Origin: an uncultured Lachnospiraceae bacterium
GTDB lineage: Bacteria; Bacillota; Clostridia; Lachnospirales; Lachnospiraceae
DNA length: 8,810 bases
Reading direction: 5' to 3'
NCBI GenBank assembly: GCA_947591115.1
Contig: CANQCX010000075.1
Span: 1-8,810 of the forward strand
The translations under genes were made by a program, and so were the position numbers. The notes under the pieces were generated by a model that did no database searches, was not told the origin of the DNA, and saw only the letters and a program-made list of their open reading frames with translations. Positions 1-6,486 of the stretch are shown here, one piece after another. Positions within the stretch are counted from its first letter, which is position 1, and each line of letters opens with the position of its first letter.

Positions 1-119
1 TAGAAATGGGTCCGATGATGGCGTGCATTATGCTGACAGTAATCCCGATCGTGATCGTTTATCTGGTTGGACAGAAGCATATTATCAAAGGCGTAGCTGC
101 CGGAGCGGTAAAGGGTTAA
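1..119 (+). CDS. Carbohydrate ABC transporter permease, MalG-type (3' end only)
   Basis: Only the last 38 codons are present, reading from base 3 to the TAA at 117-119; the rest lies left of the window. The visible peptide has a hydrophobic segment (roughly ACIMLTVIPIVIVYLVG) followed by the tail QKHIIKGVAAGAVKG. A final membrane helix, a basic residue, then a short G-rich 'GxxAGAVKG' end is the usual C-terminus of MalG-type inner-membrane permeases of CUT1 sugar ABC transporters. The LacI-family gene starts only 6 bp after its stop, so the two are probably co-transcribed as the end of a sugar-uptake operon. The sugar cannot be told from this fragment. The family call rests on the C-terminal signature alone. 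Confidence 0.75.
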   Translation, partial: EMGPMMACIMLTVIPIVIVYLVGQKHIIKGVAAGAVKG

Positions 120-125
120 GTTTGT

Positions 126-1148
126 ATGACCATAAAAGATATTGCGCGGGAATCCGGCTATGCGGTCGGAACGGTATCCCGAGTACTGAACGATCATCCG
201 GATGTATCGGAACATGCTAGAAAAGCGATCATGGATGTGGTGGAAAAGTACAATTTCCGTATCAACAGCAATGCCAAGCATTTAAAACAGCAGGTAAGCA
301 GGGAAATTACCATTATTGTAAAGGGATTTCACAACATGCTGTTTGCAGCGATCCTAGAGCGGATGCAGGGGCGTGTCAAACAAAAGGGGTACGCCTGTCA
401 GATCTATTACATCAGCGAGCTGGAAAACGAGGTGGAGCAGGCGATTCAGATTGTACGTGAGCTGCGTCCGCTGGGCGTGGTATTTCTGGGCAGCAATCCG
501 GATTTCTTCCGCAGAAGCTTTGCGGAGATTACCATACCGGCGATTTTGATCACAAACTCTGCGTCGGAGCTGGGATTTGCGAATCTTTCCAGCATCGGAA
601 CCGACGATGCGGCGGCAGCGGAAGCAGCCGTAGCGCACCTGTTTTCTTTAGGACACCGGAGGATCGGTGTTTTGGGAGGATGGGTAAACCGTTCACAGGC
701 GGCGGCGGGACGCCGTCTGGGGGTAGAAAGGGCGTTTGCGTCGCAGGGACTCTCGTTTTCCTATGACAGACAATACGAAAGCGCTTTTTTTACCGTAGCG
801 GGCGGTTATCAGGCGATGGAGCGGCTGCTTTCGAGAATGCCGGATCTGACGGCGGTCTTTGCGATGGCGGACGTCATGGCGATCGGCGCGATGCGGATGC
901 TGAAGGACAAAGGCTTTCGGGTGCCGGAGGACATTTCCGTTATCGGATTTGACGGTATTGAGATCGGGGAGTACCATACCCCGAGACTTACCACGATCCG
1001 GCAGGAGTGGGAGCAGATCGCCGACCGCGGCGTGGAGATCCTGTTCGCCTGTATCGATGAAGAACCGGCGGTTCATGAGGTGGTTTCCTTCCGTTTTTTG
1101 GACGGAGAAAGCACCGGAAAAATTTTACAAGAAAAACAGCTAGGATAA
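126..1148 (+). CDS. LacI-family transcriptional regulator
   Basis: A 340-residue protein of normal LacI-family length. Residues 2-22 (TIKDIARESGYAVGTVSRVLN) are the family's N-terminal helix-turn-helix, and residues 46-56 (INSNAKHLKQQ) correspond to the hinge helix that inserts into the operator centre. Residues from about 60 to 330 form the periplasmic-binding-protein-like effector domain, with typical blocks: LGHRRIGVLGG, TAVFAMADVMAIGAMRMLKDKGFRVPED, then ISVIGFDGIEIGEY and PRLTTIRQ. It probably binds a sugar or sugar phosphate and represses (sometimes activates) nearby carbohydrate genes, most simply the transporter whose permease ends 6 bp upstream. No good ribosome binding site precedes the ATG (an AAGGG lies about 10 nt upstream, inside the permease), so translation may be coupled to the upstream gene. 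The effector is unknown. Confidence 0.95.
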   Translation: MTIKDIARESGYAVGTVSRVLNDHPDVSEHARKAIMDVVEKYNFRINSNAKHLKQQVSREITIIVKGFHNMLFAAILERMQGRVKQKGYACQIYYISELENEVEQAIQIVRELRPLGVVFLGSNPDFFRRSFAEITIPAILITNSASELGFANLSSIGTDDAAAAEAAVAHLFSLGHRRIGVLGGWVNRSQAAAGRRLGVERAFASQGLSFSYDRQYESAFFTVAGGYQAMERLLSRMPDLTAVFAMADVMAIGAMRMLKDKGFRVPEDISVIGFDGIEIGEYHTPRLTTIRQEWEQIADRGVEILFACIDEEPAVHEVVSFRFLDGESTGKILQEKQLG

Positions 1149-1151
1149 AAG

Positions 1152-1192
1152 CTGCCCGTATTTTGACTGCAAAACAGTCGGGATGCGGGCAG
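1152..1192 (+). terminator. Rho-independent-type terminator after the LacI gene
   Basis: Four bases after the stop codon lies an inverted repeat with arms 1152-1169 and 1175-1192 and a CAAAA loop. As RNA all 18 positions pair, four of them as G-U wobbles. The tail after the stem is only moderately U-rich (TATTTACTTT), so efficiency is uncertain. It separates the sugar operon from the pan operon, and the tail overlaps the -35 of the next promoter. Confidence 0.75.
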
Positions 1193-1194
1193 TA

Positions 1195-1223
1195 TTTACT
1201 TTCCGGAAAGTTCGTGCTATAAT
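1195..1223 (+). promoter_or_regulatory. Sigma-A-type promoter of the pan operon
   Basis: A -35 TTTACT (1195-1200, 4 of 6 to consensus), a 17-bp spacer and a perfect -10 TATAAT (1218-1223). TG at 1215-1216 makes the -10 an extended one. Transcription should start near 1230, leaving about 50 nt of leader before the panG ATG. I see no obvious riboswitch in so short a leader. Confidence 0.8.
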
Positions 1224-1279
1224 AGGGCGCATGGATGGTATTCCGCAGAGACGGAAACTGTACCGGAAAGCAGGCAATT

Positions 1280-2137
1280 ATGAAAATTGGATTTATTGGA
1301 GCCGGAAAAGCCGGCTTTAGCTTAGGCAGATTTTTTGTCGAAGGCGGGATTCATGTGACCGGATATTACAGCAGGCACGAAGAATCCGCAAGAGAGGCAG
1401 CTTTCTTTACCCGAACGAGAGCTTACGATACGCTCGGCGCTATTTTACGTGATAGCGACGCGCTGTTTCTGACGGTTCCGGACGGGGCGATATCTCCGGT
1501 TTTTCAAGAACTGGAGTCTATGGATATTTCTCAAAAACAATTTTGTCACTGCAGCGGCGCCATGACGGCAAAAGAAGCATTTTTGGATATTGACCGAAAG
1601 GGCGCGTACGGATATTCCATCCATCCGTTATTCCCAATCAGCAGCAAAAAGAAATCTTATCAGGAATTGCAGGGAGCGTTTTTTTGCATAGAAGGGATTG
1701 GGCCGCATCTTCCCGAGTGGAAGGAGCGGCTGCAGTCTCTCGGTGCAAAGGTACAGATGATTTCCGGCGAAACCAAAATACAGTATCATGCGGCGTGCGC
1801 CATTGCAAGCAATCTGGTGTGCGCATTGGCGGACGAAAGTCTGGAATTGCTGGCGCAGTGCGGCTTTTCACAGGAGCTGGCGTTACAGGCGCTTGCGCCA
1901 CTTATGCGGAGCAATCTGGAGCATCTGCTGGCGGAGGGCCCAAAGAACGCATTGACAGGGCCGGTGGAGCGGTGCGATACGGAAACGGTAAGAAAGCATC
2001 TGGAATGCTTTCCCGATAACGAGGGAAAAGAGATGTACCGCGCGGTTTCCCGTAAGCTGACTGGTTTGGCGGAGCAAAAAAATCCGAATCGGGATTATGG
2101 AGCAATGAAAAAATTATTGGAGGAGATGGAAGCGTGA
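1280..2137 (+). CDS. panG: Ketopantoate reductase, PanG type (Rossmann/DUF2520)
   Basis: A 285-residue protein. It starts with a beta-alpha-beta NAD(P)H-binding motif, MKIGFIGAGKAG (GxGxxG at residues 7-12). SIHPLFP (113-119) and YHAACAIASNL (169-179) follow, the second opening the helical C-terminal half, with ALTGPVERCD at 224-233. This layout is that of DUF2520 proteins, whose Francisella member PanG was shown to reduce ketopantoate to pantoate with no similarity in sequence to PanE. Placement directly before panB, with a 4-bp GTGA overlap, and the absence of panE in the cluster support that role. I prefer the ATG at 1280 over the in-frame ATG at 1235. The longer form adds 15 residues before the Rossmann strand, which normally begins at the very N-terminus, and 1280 has an AGG 5 nt upstream. 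Other dehydrogenase roles are possible, but context argues against them. Confidence 0.82.
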   Translation: MKIGFIGAGKAGFSLGRFFVEGGIHVTGYYSRHEESAREAAFFTRTRAYDTLGAILRDSDALFLTVPDGAISPVFQELESMDISQKQFCHCSGAMTAKEAFLDIDRKGAYGYSIHPLFPISSKKKSYQELQGAFFCIEGIGPHLPEWKERLQSLGAKVQMISGETKIQYHAACAIASNLVCALADESLELLAQCGFSQELALQALAPLMRSNLEHLLAEGPKNALTGPVERCDTETVRKHLECFPDNEGKEMYRAVSRKLTGLAEQKNPNRDYGAMKKLLEEMEA

Positions 2138-2976
2138 AAAATACGACAGCAACTTTATTGGAAATGAAACAAAAAGGGGAAAAGATTTCCCAACTGACCT
2201 GTTACGACTATTCTACCGCGCGGCTGGTAGACGCGGCAGGCATCAATACCATTCTGGTAGGAGACAGTCTTGGCATGACGATGCAGGGATATGACACCAC
2301 GCTTCCGGTTACGCTGGAAGAAATGATCGTCTACGGGCGGAGCGTGGTCCGCGGCTGCAAGGACGCCTTTATTATTATGGATATGCCGTTTATGAGCTAT
2401 CAGGTGTCCGTAGAGCAGGCGGTGGAAAACGCGGGACGGCTGATCAAGGAAACCGGCGCCAATGCGGTAAAGCTGGAGGGCGGAGCGGCTGTCTGCAGTC
2501 AGATACGGGCGATCGTGGATTCCGGAATTCCGGTCTGCGCGCATATCGGCATGACGCCGCAGTCGGTAAATGTATTCGGCGGCTTTAAAGTGCAGGGAAA
2601 AGGAGAGGCGAATGCCGAGCGGGTATTAAACGACGCCCTTCTTGTGCAGGAGGCAGGAGCGTTTATGTGCGTGCTGGAATGCGTACCGCCGAAGCTGGCA
2701 GGACTGATTACCGGAAAAACAGAAATGATTACCATTGGAATCGGAAGCGGCGTACAGTGCGACGGACAGGTGCTTGTTCTGCAGGATATGCTGGGGATCG
2801 GCGAATTCCGTCCGAAGTTCGTAAAACGCTTTGACGAAATCGGCGCGCGCATGAAGGAAGTGTTTCAAACTTACGATCAGGAGGTCAAAAACGGCGTATT
2901 TCCGGATGAAACCTATGCATACGGAAAAAGCGACTGCTCCGATGAATTTTTAAAAGAGTTGGACGGGAAATATTAA
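2134..2976 (+). CDS. panB: 3-methyl-2-oxobutanoate hydroxymethyltransferase
   Basis: PanB transfers a hydroxymethyl group from 5,10-methylene-tetrahydrofolate to 2-ketoisovalerate, giving ketopantoate, the first committed step to pantothenate in the cytosol. The 280-residue length is normal for PanB, a metal-dependent (beta/alpha)8 barrel. Visible landmarks are LTCYDYSTARLVDAAG (21-36), ILVGDSLGM (40-48, metal-ligand Asp44), MDMPFMSY (82-89, Asp83), VKLEGG (112-117), the AHIGMTPQSV block (136-145), LECVPP with the expected catalytic Glu182, and IGIGSGVQCDGQVLV (201-215). The start is GTG at 2134. It overlaps the panG TGA and has GGAGGAG at 2119-2125, 8 nt upstream, so the two are translationally coupled. 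Confidence 0.97.
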   Translation: MKNTTATLLEMKQKGEKISQLTCYDYSTARLVDAAGINTILVGDSLGMTMQGYDTTLPVTLEEMIVYGRSVVRGCKDAFIIMDMPFMSYQVSVEQAVENAGRLIKETGANAVKLEGGAAVCSQIRAIVDSGIPVCAHIGMTPQSVNVFGGFKVQGKGEANAERVLNDALLVQEAGAFMCVLECVPPKLAGLITGKTEMITIGIGSGVQCDGQVLVLQDMLGIGEFRPKFVKRFDEIGARMKEVFQTYDQEVKNGVFPDETYAYGKSDCSDEFLKELDGKY

Positions 2977-2992
2977 AAGGCGGGAGAGAAAA

Positions 2993-3850
2993 ATGGAAAT
3001 AGCAGAGAAAATTTCACAGGTACGGGAAACCGTAAAAAAATGGAAAAAAGAAGGACTGACCGTAGGCTTGGTGCCGACGATGGGATATCTGCATGAAGGA
3101 CACGCAAGTCTGGTAGAGTGTGCGGACAGGATGTGCGATCGGGTAGTGGTTTCGGTTTTCGTCAATCCGACTCAGTTTGCGCCCGGCGAGGATCTGGAAA
3201 CCTATCCGAGGGATTTTGAGAGGGACTGCGCGCTGCTGGAAAACTGCGGCTGCGACCTCGTTTTCCATCCGGAGGTTTCGGAGATGTACGAAGAAGACGC
3301 GGCGACTTATGTTGAGATCCTTTCCGATATGCCAAAGCAGCTCTGCGGAAAAACGCGGCCGATCCATTTCCGCGGCGTTTGTACGGTTGTGGCAAAGCTG
3401 TTTAACATTGTCGAGCCGGACAAAGCGTTTTTCGGGCAGAAGGATGCGCAGCAGCTTGCGATCATCCGGCGGATGGTAAGGGATATGTCCTATGGGATCG
3501 AAATCATCGGCTGTCCGATCGTGCGCGAAAAGGACGGTCTGGCGAAGTCTTCCCGCAACACGTATCTAAACGAGGAGGAGCGCCGCGCCGCGCTGATCTT
3601 ATCCCAAACCGTTTTTCTCGGAGAAAAGCTGGTTCGGGAGGGCGAACGGGATGCAGACCGACTCCTGTCCGCGATGAAAGCGAAGCTGGAAACGGAGCCG
3701 CTGGCGCGGATCGATTATGTATCGGCGGTGGACGCCGTTACAATGGCACCGGTTGCGCAGATAAAGGGCAGTGTGCTGGTGGCGATGGCGGTTTATATCG
3801 GAAAAACCAGACTGATCGATAATTTTATTGCGGAGGTGCAGCCTTTATGA
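2993..3850 (+). CDS. panC: Pantothenate synthetase (pantoate--beta-alanine ligase)
   Basis: PanC joins pantoate and beta-alanine with ATP through a pantoyl-adenylate, the last step of pantothenate synthesis. The 285-residue protein belongs to the nucleotidyltransferase superfamily. It has VPTMGYLHEGHASL (27-40), whose HEGH (34-37) is the family's HxGH ATP site, then FVNPTQF (56-62), FRGVCTVVAKLFNIV (126-140), FGQKDAQQ (147-154) and REKDGLAKSSRN (178-189), the KMSKS-like loop. The ATG at 2993 lies 16 bp after panB, with the purine-rich AGGCGGGAG in the gap as ribosome binding site. Its last 4 bp overlap panD (ATGA). Its arginine codons are mostly CGG/AGG/CGA (13 of 19), which contrasts sharply with the gene at 4654. 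Confidence 0.97.
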   Translation: MEIAEKISQVRETVKKWKKEGLTVGLVPTMGYLHEGHASLVECADRMCDRVVVSVFVNPTQFAPGEDLETYPRDFERDCALLENCGCDLVFHPEVSEMYEEDAATYVEILSDMPKQLCGKTRPIHFRGVCTVVAKLFNIVEPDKAFFGQKDAQQLAIIRRMVRDMSYGIEIIGCPIVREKDGLAKSSRNTYLNEEERRAALILSQTVFLGEKLVREGERDADRLLSAMKAKLETEPLARIDYVSAVDAVTMAPVAQIKGSVLVAMAVYIGKTRLIDNFIAEVQPL

Positions 3851-4266
3851 CCGTTGAAATGCTAAAAGGAAAAATCCATCGTGCAACGGTGGTGCAGGCG
3901 GAACTGGACTATGTCGGCTCGATTACCATAGATCAAGAGCTGCTGGAGCTTTCCGGAATTCTGGAATACGAAAAAGTGCAGATCGTCGATATCAATAACG
4001 GAAACCGGTTTGACACGTACGCCATTGCGGGAGAGCGCGGCTCCGGTATGATCTGCCTCAATGGGGCGGCGGCGCGCTGCGTCAGCGTAGGGGACAAAAT
4101 TATCATCATGGCATATGCGCAGATGACGCCGGAGGAGGTTCGGGAATATCATCCGGCTGTCGTATTTGTAGATGAAAAGAACCGCCCGCAGCGGGTAACC
4201 TCATATGAAAAGCATGGGCGTCTGGCGGATGAAATGCTGGAAGAGCCGGACGAGCGGCAGGAGTAA
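3847..4266 (+). CDS. panD: Aspartate 1-decarboxylase (pyruvoyl-dependent)
   Basis: PanD makes beta-alanine from L-aspartate, supplying PanC. The proenzyme cleaves itself between Gly24 and Ser25, turning the serine into the pyruvoyl cofactor. That site is present as DYVGSIT (21-27). Other family landmarks are MLKGKIHRATV (5-15, with Lys9 and His11), NGNRFDTYAI (51-60, covering Arg54, Thr57 and Tyr58), AGERGSGMICLNGAAARCVSVGD (61-83, split by a variable stretch) and IIIMAY (85-90). The alignment with E. coli PanD needs no gaps through this core. At 139 residues it is slightly longer than most, with a charged C-terminal tail. The ATGA overlap with panC implies coupled translation. It completes a self-sufficient four-gene pantothenate operon. 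Confidence 0.97.
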   Translation: MTVEMLKGKIHRATVVQAELDYVGSITIDQELLELSGILEYEKVQIVDINNGNRFDTYAIAGERGSGMICLNGAAARCVSVGDKIIIMAYAQMTPEEVREYHPAVVFVDEKNRPQRVTSYEKHGRLADEMLEEPDERQE

Positions 4267-4273
4267 CAGGCGG

Positions 4274-4363
4274 CACGCGGTTTTTCGGCAAACAGAATTT
4301 ATATGACTTACCGGCAAACGGAATTCATGAGGTTTACCGAAAAACGGAATTCATGAGGTTTAC
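4274..4363 (+). repeat. 26-bp tandem repeat, three units plus a degenerate half unit
   Basis: Three head-to-tail units of exactly 26 bp lie at 4286-4311, 4312-4337 and 4338-4363. Units 2 and 3 match at 24 of 26 positions and units 1 and 2 at 20 of 26. A half unit at 4274-4285 (CACGCGGTTTTT) resembles the end of a unit. Units 2 and 3 each contain GAATTCATGAGGTTTAC. Across the unit junctions lies an imperfect dyad of the form GTTTACCGGCAAAC. As 26 is not a multiple of three and the array follows the panD stop, it is not coding. Function unknown; clustered protein-binding sites are one possibility. Confidence 0.8.
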
Positions 4364-4399
4364 CGGTTGCGCATAAAGAGAACCGATTTCTTTTTTGTT
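4364..4399 (+). terminator. Possible weak terminator after the pan operon
   Basis: A short stem CGGTT (4364-4368) / AACCG (4381-4385) with a 12-nt loop is followed by a T-rich run TTTCTTTTTTGTTT (4387-4400). The stem is only 5 bp, so this is a weak candidate, but it is the only terminator-like structure I find between panD and the next promoter. Confidence 0.35.
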
Positions 4400-4446
4400 T
4401 GTTAAAAATTCCCAAAAAACAGTTGGAAATATCTATAAAATACACA

Positions 4447-4475
4447 TTGACATAAAAAGCAGGTCTTGTTATACT
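4447..4475 (+). promoter_or_regulatory. Strong sigma-A-type promoter for the 610-aa gene
   Basis: A perfect -35 TTGACA (4447-4452), a 17-bp spacer and a -10 TATACT (4470-4475, 5 of 6) with TG at 4467-4468 as an extended -10. The 45 bp upstream are rich in A-tracts, like an UP element. The start site should be near 4482, giving a leader of about 170 nt. This is the best promoter in the window. Confidence 0.85.
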
Positions 4476-4494
4476 ACTCTTATCGAACAACCGA

Positions 4495-4514
4495 TTGCGC
4501 AAATAGTTGCACAA
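4495..4514 (+). promoter_or_regulatory. Paired operator-like boxes just downstream of the start site
   Basis: TTGCGCAA (4495-4502, a perfect palindrome) and TTGCACAA (4507-4514) are spaced 12 bp centre to centre, at about +14 to +33 of the predicted transcript. A related TTGCGCAT lies at 4367-4374, 128 bp upstream, so the boxes flank the promoter. Placement just after the start site suits a repressor. Which regulator would bind is unknown; the LacI-family protein in this window is one candidate. Confidence 0.4.
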
Positions 4515-4611
4515 ACTGACGGACTGCACAAGCCGGCGGATCCGCAAACGCACCGATGAGCGGCATGTCATTTGCGAAGGCGCCAGCGGACTGCAGAGAG
4601 GGGGAGTACCT

Positions 4612-4632
4612 ATGCCGCAGGCGGTTGAATAA
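4612..4632 (+). CDS. Possible 6-codon leader peptide (MPQAVE)
   Basis: ATG at 4612 follows a strong ribosome binding site, AGGGGGAG at 4599-4606, by 5 nt. It opens a reading frame of six codons ending at TAA 4630-4632, 21 nt before the 610-aa start. The SD and start codon lie in the loop of a potential stem (4581-4589 with 4615-4623, 8 pairs plus an A-A mismatch). Translation could affect leader folding or help load ribosomes for the next gene. It could also be a chance SD-ATG pair. Confidence 0.35.
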   Translation: MPQAVE

Positions 4633-4653
4633 AAGATACGGAGGGATAATTTG

Positions 4654-6486
4654 ATGGACAAATTTATTGTGAACATCATCCATCGTCCAGAAATGGTTCC
4701 GGAGTATTCCGCGACCGTTACCGGACAGGGAAAAGAAGAAGATATCGGGGATAAGGCGCTTCTGACCGAGTCGCTGGATATTTTCAAGACGCAGCAGAGA
4801 CTGGCGCATGAGAACGGTCTTAAAGTTACCATTCAGATGACGTATGCTTCTTTGTTTAATCAGGAAGCGGTAGAACTTGCAAAGCATGACCACGAAGAAT
4901 ACGGCGATGAGATCGCGCTGTCCTTACTGGGCCTTCCTTGCGAGGAGTTCCGCGAGAAGTACAAGACGAAAGATTTCTGTATCTGGATGTTCTCGATGGA
5001 GGACAAGAAAAAGATCGTCAACGATGTATTTGAGAAATTCCATGATATCTTCGGCTTTTATCCGGAGTCAACCGGATCGTATTATCTGGATGCGGATCTG
5101 ACCAATTACATCAAAGAAAAATACCCGATGGTCAAATGCGCGGTTGCAACCTGCTGGGAGGAGGGCCCGAAAGCGTACCATACCTGCAACAATTCATGGT
5201 ACACCCTGTTTGACGGAGGCCCATGGGCGCCCTGGATCCCATCCAAAGCCAACACCCATGCACCGGCAGCCAATGAGGAGGAGGACAGCGGTATCGTTGC
5301 CATTCCGCATCTTTCCCGCGACCTGCTCGCATGTTATGACGGAAACGGCTCCAATTTCGGAACGCATCCGCAGAACGTACTTCGCGGAATGATCTACGAC
5401 AGCAAGACATGGGAGTACCCGTATCTTTATAACCTGATCGACCAGTATCGTTCTTTGGAAAAATACAACAACGGATACGCTTACAATATGATGTTTGTCG
5501 GACCGGGCTGGATGAACAAGATGGGACGCTGGGAGGCTCCGTACGAGCTGCTGGAGAAATCCTACAGCGACGGCTGCAAATATTACGGACAACTGAAAAA
5601 AGAGGGCAAGCTCATCGATATGACCATGTCCGAGTTTGCGGATTACTATCGTCAGAAGAAGACCTACAAAGAGCCGGAATGCGCACTTTGGAGAGATATT
5701 CTTTACGGCTCGGATAAACAGGTATTCTGGTACTGCGATCCGTATATGAGAGCCTGTGTCAATATGGATCAGGGCGGCGCGATCGTAGACCTGCGTCCAT
5801 ACGCTGCAAAGCTGGAGTGGCCGGTCGGAATCGGAACCAAGCATGTACAGGATGCTTCCTATCCGTTCCTGATTCAGGAAAAATACCGCGCCGGATATTT
5901 TACCCACTATGCAGGAGAGGGAACCGTAAGAAGCGCGAAGCTTTCCTACAACGGCGAAGAAGTCGATCTTTGCCTGTGCCGCACCAAAGCGCACTTCTCT
6001 CAGGAGGGAACGACGCGTATTCTGACGCTGGATCCGGTTACGATCGAGTTCCGCGGACTGTCGGTAACGCTCCAGACGAAGGAGTATTTTGAAGAAGGAT
6101 CCGGCAGCATCAAGATCGAGCGTACCATCTTGGAGATGAGCGATCCGAATGCCGAGGTTTATCTGAATGAATATATGGTAGCATGCTACGGAACAACGGA
6201 ATATCCGGAGGACATGACCGGAATTACCTTAAAATGCGAAGGCGCGCAGGAGAAGACCATCCAGTATGAATACAAATGTCGTGAAGAAGCGCTGGAGGGA
6301 GCCTCGGCAGTCAGCGCTGTCATTCCGGCGATCCAGACGAAGGTTTCCCTGACCGCTTCCGATCAGGCGGAGGGATATGTCAAAGAAGGATATGCGTTCT
6401 CGCCAATGTTTACGTTAGGTTACAAAAAGAGAATCTCAGACAAGGAGGTATTTGCAACATGGCTCAATCTGGAAAAGGCAAATTAA
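4654..6486 (+). CDS. 610-aa cytoplasmic protein, deacetylase/glycoside-hydrolase-like
   Basis: I cannot name this family. Residues 40-90 resemble the start of a NodB/polysaccharide-deacetylase or GH57/GH38-like barrel: LDIFKTQQRLAHENGLKVTIQM, then KHDHEEYGDEIALSL (77-91). Then come KIVNDVFEKFHDIFGFYPEST (about 120-140) and an aromatic-rich stretch with CWEEGPKAYH, LFDGGPWAPWIP and HAPAANEEE (167-210). FVGPGWMNKMGRWEAPYELL (281-300) precedes a helical segment ending in TMSEFADYYRQKK (324-336). From about 350 to 605 the sequence is beta-rich, as in a C-terminal sandwich domain. There is no signal peptide or membrane segment, so it should act on imported material. The ATG at 4654 is preferred to TTG at 4651, as GGAGGG at 4640-4645 is 8 nt from the ATG. 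Its 19 Arg codons are 7 CGC, 7 CGT and 5 AGA, with no CGG, AGG or CGA. Confidence 0.9.
   Translation: MDKFIVNIIHRPEMVPEYSATVTGQGKEEDIGDKALLTESLDIFKTQQRLAHENGLKVTIQMTYASLFNQEAVELAKHDHEEYGDEIALSLLGLPCEEFREKYKTKDFCIWMFSMEDKKKIVNDVFEKFHDIFGFYPESTGSYYLDADLTNYIKEKYPMVKCAVATCWEEGPKAYHTCNNSWYTLFDGGPWAPWIPSKANTHAPAANEEEDSGIVAIPHLSRDLLACYDGNGSNFGTHPQNVLRGMIYDSKTWEYPYLYNLIDQYRSLEKYNNGYAYNMMFVGPGWMNKMGRWEAPYELLEKSYSDGCKYYGQLKKEGKLIDMTMSEFADYYRQKKTYKEPECALWRDILYGSDKQVFWYCDPYMRACVNMDQGGAIVDLRPYAAKLEWPVGIGTKHVQDASYPFLIQEKYRAGYFTHYAGEGTVRSAKLSYNGEEVDLCLCRTKAHFSQEGTTRILTLDPVTIEFRGLSVTLQTKEYFEEGSGSIKIERTILEMSDPNAEVYLNEYMVACYGTTEYPEDMTGITLKCEGAQEKTIQYEYKCREEALEGASAVSAVIPAIQTKVSLTASDQAEGYVKEGYAFSPMFTLGYKKRISDKEVFATWLNLEKAN

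Noticed and set aside
23..220. Plus-strand 65-residue frame at the left end
   Set aside because: Out of frame with both the permease tail and the LacI gene, which have clear family signatures.
1235..1279. In-frame upstream ATG extending PanG by 15 residues
   Set aside because: The extension (MVFRRDGNC...) precedes the Rossmann first strand, which normally begins the protein, and there is no ribosome binding site before 1235, only 5 nt after the predicted transcription start.
1224..1279. Riboswitch in the pan operon leader
   Set aside because: Only about 50 nt long, with no paired structure or T-run that would support one.
4274..4363. CRISPR array
   Set aside because: The units are directly adjacent with no spacers, only three copies exist, and no cas gene is near.
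4651..4653. TTG start one codon before the ATG of the 610-aa gene
   Set aside because: ATG at 4654 is a better start codon and sits at a better distance (8 nt) from GGAGGG.
4308..4832. Minus-strand frame crossing the repeat and leader region
   Set aside because: It runs through the 26-bp repeats, the promoter and the start of the 610-aa gene, and its Ser/Cys/Arg-rich sequence looks like no protein family.
5194..5994. 266-residue open frame on the minus strand
   Set aside because: It lies fully inside the 610-aa gene, has no ribosome binding site or recognisable domain, and mirrors the codon structure of the real gene.
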